Of a stretch of 8,918 nucleotides of DNA, positions 5,375 through 8,918 are shown one piece after another. Made by a program: the position numbers and the translations under genes. Position 1 is the stretch's first letter; every line of letters begins with the position of its first letter. This stretch comes from Stenotrophomonas sp. (GTDB lineage Bacteria; Pseudomonadota; Gammaproteobacteria; Xanthomonadales; Xanthomonadaceae): positions 1-8,918 of the forward strand of contig QFOV01000130.1 of the NCBI GenBank assembly GCA_003248565.1, written 5' to 3'. Under the pieces are notes generated by a model. That model was not told the origin of the DNA, did not search any database, and was given only the letters and a program-made list of their open reading frames with translations.

Positions 5375-6802
5375 TCAAGTCGCCCCGCCACCCAGCGCCT
5401 TGTACAGCGTCACATCATTGACCAGCTGGCTGCGCTTGGTCTGCGCCAGCGACAGCTCGGCGTTACGGCGGGTCTGCTCCGCTTCAAGCCAGGTACGCAG
5501 ATCCGTAGCACCCGCGCGATAACGCACCTCGTACAAGCGCGCGATCTCCACAGCCTCGTCATACGAGGCCTGCGCCGCAGCGACCTGCTCCGCGAGGCGG
5601 GTGCGTGCCGACAAGGCGTTGTCCACTTCCGACAGCGCGGTATACAGCGTGCTCCGGAAATCATTGGCGGCGATCTGGTAGGAAAGATCGGCCGATTTGA
5701 TGTCCAGCTGCATCTGCCGGAATTTCAGGAATGGAAGGCTCAAGCCCGCGCCCAGCGTCGCCACCGGATTGGTCAGTACATCCCCCAACGAGCTGCTGGA
5801 GCTGCCAACCGAACCGCTCAGGCTCAGGCTGGGGTAGTAGCTGGTGGCGGTCACCTTGATGCTCTTCAGCGACTGCCGCAGACGCAGCTCGGCAGCGCGC
5901 AGGTCCGGCCGGCGTGCCAGCAACTCGGCCGGCATGCCTTCGACCAGGGCCGGGCTCTGCGCGACATCAAGGTTCTGCGGCTCGTTCGCCAGCGGCCAGG
6001 GCTGGCCATCGAGCAGCACGGTCAGCGCATTGCGGGTTTCCACCCGTTGCTGTTCCAGCTGCGACTGTGCGGCCTTCTGGCTCTCGATGTTCTGCTGCGC
6101 CTGGCGCACTTCCAGCCGCGATACGCCGCCGGCATCGAACTGTGCCTGTACCAGGGAAGCGGTGCGCTGCAGGCGCTCAAGATTGGCCTGGCCGGTGGCA
6201 ATCGCCTGGTTGAGGTAACCCAGCTGCCAGTACAACTCGGTGCTCTGGCCGACCAGGCTCAGCGTGGTGCTCTGCAGGTCCTGCGCGGTGGCCTGCGCTT
6301 CCCACTGGGCGATATCGCGCTGGCCGCGCAGCTTGCCCCACAGGTCCAGCTCCCAGCCCAGCGACACGCTGGCGCTGTGGTTGCGCGACCAGTCGTCGCT
6401 GCTGTCGGTACTGCGGCTGCCGCTGGCGCTGACCGAGCCGCTGGCCTGTGGCCACAGGTCGGCGGAGGCCAGTCCGGCCTGGGCGCGGGCACGTTCCAGC
6501 TTCAAGCCGGCCGAGGCCATGTCGGTGTTGCTGGCCAGTACGCGTTCGATCAGCTGGTCCAGGTTCGGATCGGCGAAGCCCTGCCACCAGGCATCTGCAT
6601 GCACATCGGCAACCGGTGCGGTCACTTCGTGCTGGATGGCCTGCACCGGCGCATTGGCAGCAGCGTTGCCGCGTCCATAGACGTTGGGCACGCGCAGGTC
6701 GGCAGCAGGGTCGGCGCTGGGCGTGGTGGCGCAGCCGGCCAAGGCAGCGGTCAGGGCGGCGGAGAGCAGCAGGGGACGGAGTGCTTTCATGGTCATCTTC
6801 AT
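5375..6802 (-). CDS. macC: MacC: outer-membrane factor lipoprotein (NodT/OprM type), 475 aa
   Basis: This is a TolC-like outer-membrane channel forming the exit duct of the MacABC pump. A hydrophobic signal ends in the lipobox LAGC with lipidation at Cys24, so the mature protein is an outer-membrane lipoprotein. The N-terminal WWQGFADPNLDQLIERVL segment (about 70-90) is characteristic of the OMF family. Two alpha-helical OEP repeats with coiled-coil character follow, with the LLARRPDLRAAELRL motif opening the second half. Length is normal for NodT/OprM proteins. The ATG at 6802 overlaps the macB stop as ATGA, suggesting translational coupling. In-frame ATGs at 6796 and 6790 are alternatives; starting at 6790 would give a more typical 20-residue lipoprotein signal. 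S. maltophilia MacABC is reported to carry its own outer-membrane component, unlike E. coli MacAB, which borrows TolC. The symbol rests on operon position and family. Confidence 0.92.
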   Translation of the reverse strand: MKMTMKALRPLLLSAALTAALAGCATTPSADPAADLRVPNVYGRGNAAANAPVQAIQHEVTAPVADVHADAWWQGFADPNLDQLIERVLASNTDMASAGLKLERARAQAGLASADLWPQASGSVSASGSRSTDSSDDWSRNHSASVSLGWELDLWGKLRGQRDIAQWEAQATAQDLQSTTLSLVGQSTELYWQLGYLNQAIATGQANLERLQRTASLVQAQFDAGGVSRLEVRQAQQNIESQKAAQSQLEQQRVETRNALTVLLDGQPWPLANEPQNLDVAQSPALVEGMPAELLARRPDLRAAELRLRQSLKSIKVTATSYYPSLSLSGSVGSSSSSLGDVLTNPVATLGAGLSLPFLKFRQMQLDIKSADLSYQIAANDFRSTLYTALSEVDNALSARTRLAEQVAAAQASYDEAVEIARLYEVRYRAGATDLRTWLEAEQTRRNAELSLAQTKRSQLVNDVTLYKALGGGAT

Positions 6803-8751
6803 TCGCGGGCCAAGGCCTCGACCGGGTCGAGCTGGGCGGCGTTGCGGGCCGGCAGGAAACCGAACGCCACGCCGATCAGGGTCGAGCAGGCGAAGGCGGC
6901 AATGATCGAGCCGGTGGAGAACAGCAGGGTGAAGCTCGCGCCAAAGGTCTGGAAGGCCCAGCCGATCGACAGCGCCAGCGCGATGCCCAGCACGCCGCCG
7001 AGCAGGCAGACCAATACCGCCTCGATCAGGAACTGCTGGCGGATGTCGCTTTGCCGCGCACCCACGGCCATGCGCACGCCGATCTCGCGGGTACGTTCGG
7101 TCACCGACACCAGCATGATGTTCATCACGCCGATGCCGCCGACCACCAGTGCAATCGCGGCGATCGCACCGATCAACAAGGTCATGGTCTTGGTGGTGGA
7201 CTCGATGGTCTCGCGGATCTCGGCGGTATTGCTGAGGAAGAAGTCCTCGGTGCCGTGGCGCAGGGTCAACAGTTTGGTGATGGCCGACTGCGCGGCATCC
7301 ATCGGCGTGTCGTCCTTGACCCGCAAGGTGATGCTGCTCAGGTAGGTCTGCCCCAGCATGCGTGCCATCACCGTGGTGTAGGGCACCCAGACGCTGAGAT
7401 TGGTGCTGCCACCAAAGCCCATCGACTGGCGCTTGGCCACGCCGATCACCCGTGCGGGCACATTGCCCAGCAGCACCACTTTGCCCAGCGGATCATCACT
7501 GCCGAACAGCTGGGTACGTGTGTTCTCGTCGATCACCACGACCTGTGCCAGGCCCTTTACCTCGCTTTCGTCGAAGTAGCGACCGCTGACCAGGGTCATG
7601 CCCTTTACGCGGAAGTACTGGTCGCCGATGCCGGCGACCTGCGCCGAGGCGGCCTTGTTGCCAACCCGCGCGGTCACCGAACTGGACACGCTGGGGGTGA
7701 CGCTGTCGATGTAACTCTGCGTGGCCAGTGCTTCGGCATCGCTGCTTTTCAACGTCTGCACGCGGGCCGAGCGCATGTCGCCGAAGCCACGGCCCGGGTA
7801 GACGTCGATGGTATTGGTGCCCAGCGAGGAAATGTTCTGCAGGATCTGCTGCTGCGAGCCATTGCCCATCGCCACCACCGACACCACCGAGGCGATGCCG
7901 ATGATGATGCCGAGCATGGTCAGGAAGGTACGCAGGCGGTGCGCGTTCATTGCCAGCAAGGCCATGCGGAAGGCTTCGACGAAGCGATCACGTGCGGCCT
8001 GGAAGGCGCTGCCACCGGCGCGCACGGGCTCGGTGCGCTGCTGCGTCTGCAGTGCCGGCACCTTGTCGTTGCGGCGGTCGGCGATGATCTCGCCATCGCG
8101 GATCTCGATGATGCGCTGGGCGTGCTCGGCCACGTGCATGTCGTGGGTGACGATGATGATGGTCTGGCCTTCGGCATGCAGCTCGCCGAGGATGTTCATC
8201 ACTTCCTCGCCCGAAGCGCTGTCCAGCGCGCCGGTGGGTTCGTCGGCCAAGATCACCTCGCCACCGTTCATCAGCGCACGCGCGATGGACACGCGCTGCT
8301 GTTGGCCACCAGACAACTGGCCTGGCTTGTGGCCCATGCGGTCGCTCAGGCCAAGGCGGGTGAGCAGGGCCTCGGCCCGTTCGCGCCGTGCCTCGTGCGG
8401 GGTGCCGGCGTAGATTGCCGGCACTTCCACGTTGCCACGTGCGTCCAGATCTCCCAATAGGTGATAGCGCTGGAAGATGAAACCGAAATGCTCGCGGCGC
8501 AGCTCGGCCAGTTCGTCCGGTTGCATGCGGCCGGTTTCGCGTCCAGCCACTTTGTAGGAGCCCACGGTGGGGCGGTCCAGGCAGCCGAGGATGTTCATCA
8601 AGGTCGACTTGCCCGAACCGGACTGACCAACGATGGCGACCATCTCGCCGGCATGGATGTCGAGGTTGACGTCCTTGAGCACGGCGATGGTTTCCTCGCC
8701 GGCCGGGAACTCGCGACGCAGGTCGCGCAGTTGCAGCAGTGGCTGGCTCAT
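6799..8751 (-). CDS. macB: MacB: ABC-type efflux ATPase/permease, 650 aa
   Basis: This is the inner-membrane ATPase-permease fusion of a MacA-MacB tripartite pump. It acts by mechanotransmission, driving substrates from the periplasm through the outer-membrane channel. The nucleotide-binding domain has Walker A GQSGSGKST (42-50), Q-loop Gln94, signature LSGGQ (146-150), Walker B VILADE (166-171), D-loop LD (176-177) and switch His203. TM1 lies at about 275-295 and is followed by a large periplasmic MacB core (about 296-520). The C-terminal FtsX-type domain holds three more helices, with VSVTERTREIGVRMAVGA as the family coupling motif. Length matches E. coli MacB (648 aa) and all catalytic residues are intact. 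Both ends overlap neighbours by 4 nt. Reported substrates for the S. maltophilia pump, as I recall, include macrolides, aminoglycosides and polymyxins; specificity is not visible in the sequence. Confidence 0.96.
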   Translation of the reverse strand: MSQPLLQLRDLRREFPAGEETIAVLKDVNLDIHAGEMVAIVGQSGSGKSTLMNILGCLDRPTVGSYKVAGRETGRMQPDELAELRREHFGFIFQRYHLLGDLDARGNVEVPAIYAGTPHEARRERAEALLTRLGLSDRMGHKPGQLSGGQQQRVSIARALMNGGEVILADEPTGALDSASGEEVMNILGELHAEGQTIIIVTHDMHVAEHAQRIIEIRDGEIIADRRNDKVPALQTQQRTEPVRAGGSAFQAARDRFVEAFRMALLAMNAHRLRTFLTMLGIIIGIASVVSVVAMGNGSQQQILQNISSLGTNTIDVYPGRGFGDMRSARVQTLKSSDAEALATQSYIDSVTPSVSSSVTARVGNKAASAQVAGIGDQYFRVKGMTLVSGRYFDESEVKGLAQVVVIDENTRTQLFGSDDPLGKVVLLGNVPARVIGVAKRQSMGFGGSTNLSVWVPYTTVMARMLGQTYLSSITLRVKDDTPMDAAQSAITKLLTLRHGTEDFFLSNTAEIRETIESTTKTMTLLIGAIAAIALVVGGIGVMNIMLVSVTERTREIGVRMAVGARQSDIRQQFLIEAVLVCLLGGVLGIALALSIGWAFQTFGASFTLLFSTGSIIAAFACSTLIGVAFGFLPARNAAQLDPVEALARE

Positions 8752-8918
8752 CGGCGCGGGCCACCCATCATCGGGCCCATCGGGCCGCGCTGGTTGCTGC
8801 TGCTGGATTTCTCGCCGGCGGTGACTTCGCCGACCACGACCAGCTCGCCTTCCTTCAGGCCTTCCAGTACTTCGACGTTGGAGCCGTTGTTGAGGCCGAC
8901 CTTGATCGTACGCGGCTC
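8748..8918 (-). CDS. macA: MacA: periplasmic efflux adaptor, C-terminal 56 residues only
   Basis: The gene runs off the right edge; only the last 56 codons and the stop are present. The visible start, EPRTIKVGLNNGSNVEVLEG, followed by LKEGELVVVGEVTAG, is the membrane-proximal beta domain that ends HlyD/RND-type and MacA adaptors. In the pump this protein bridges MacB and the outer-membrane channel and stimulates MacB ATPase. After a SSSS stretch the protein ends in a tail rich in Gly, Pro and Met (GPMGPMMGGPRR). The TGA stop overlaps the macB ATG as ATGA. The operon promoter and any lipid or membrane anchor lie outside the window. Identity is set mainly by position directly before macB and by this domain. 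Confidence 0.9.
   Translation of the reverse strand, partial: EPRTIKVGLNNGSNVEVLEGLKEGELVVVGEVTAGEKSSSSNQRGPMGPMMGGPRR

Noticed and set aside
5136..5522. 128-codon plus-strand ORF across the convergent intergenic region
   Set aside because: It is made of hairpin repeats and the antisense 3' end of macC, with no plausible protein features.
5207..7345. 712-codon plus-strand open frame opposite macC and the end of macB
   Set aside because: The opposite strand encodes clear MacC and MacB proteins with intact motifs. This frame has no family features and starts in the hairpin-rich intergenic region.
6448..8460. 670-codon plus-strand open frame opposite macB
   Set aside because: It is a His/Gly/Ala-rich translation with no motif, lying entirely antisense to macB and macC coding sequence.

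Overview
This GC-rich window looks like chromosomal DNA of a Xanthomonadaceae gammaproteobacterium, most likely Stenotrophomonas. Three things point there: a macA-macB-macC efflux operon as described in S. maltophilia, a GTAG-headed palindromic repeat of the type abundant in that genus, and RlmB and RNase R sequences of Xanthomonadaceae type. The assignment comes from recognition, not from a database search. No phage, plasmid, CRISPR or defence system is visible. I judge most of the window to be core genome and found no clearly new system.

Layout. (1) Positions 1-520, minus strand: two identical tRNA-Leu(CAG) genes, each with its own sigma70-like promoter. The upstream copy has a strong intrinsic terminator. 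A 92-bp inverted pair of REP-like units (REPIN) sits between the terminator and the next promoter. (2) 521-5103, plus strand: rnr (RNase R), rlmB (23S rRNA Gm2251 methyltransferase) and a secreted P1/S58-family (DmpA/BapA-like) aminopeptidase. rlmB and the peptidase are 8 nt apart and probably co-transcribed; rnr is 123 nt upstream of rlmB. (3) 5104-5374: a gene-free convergent intergenic stretch packed with hairpins. (4) 5375-8918, minus strand: macA (C-terminal end only), macB and macC. Both junctions are 4-nt ATGA overlaps, so this is a compact operon for a complete tripartite pump: periplasmic adaptor, inner-membrane ABC transporter and outer-membrane channel.

Functionally, the first half is translation and RNA housekeeping: tRNA-Leu, structured-RNA decay by RNase R, and ribosome methylation by RlmB. 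The rnr-rlmB order is the same as in Escherichia coli. The second half is envelope efflux. The points most worth a second look are the RNase R architecture (a long basic extension at the N-terminus and only a short basic tail at the C-terminus), a five-codon mini-ORF whose stop overlaps the rnr start, the REPIN between duplicated tRNA genes, and the hairpin cluster between the convergent operons.
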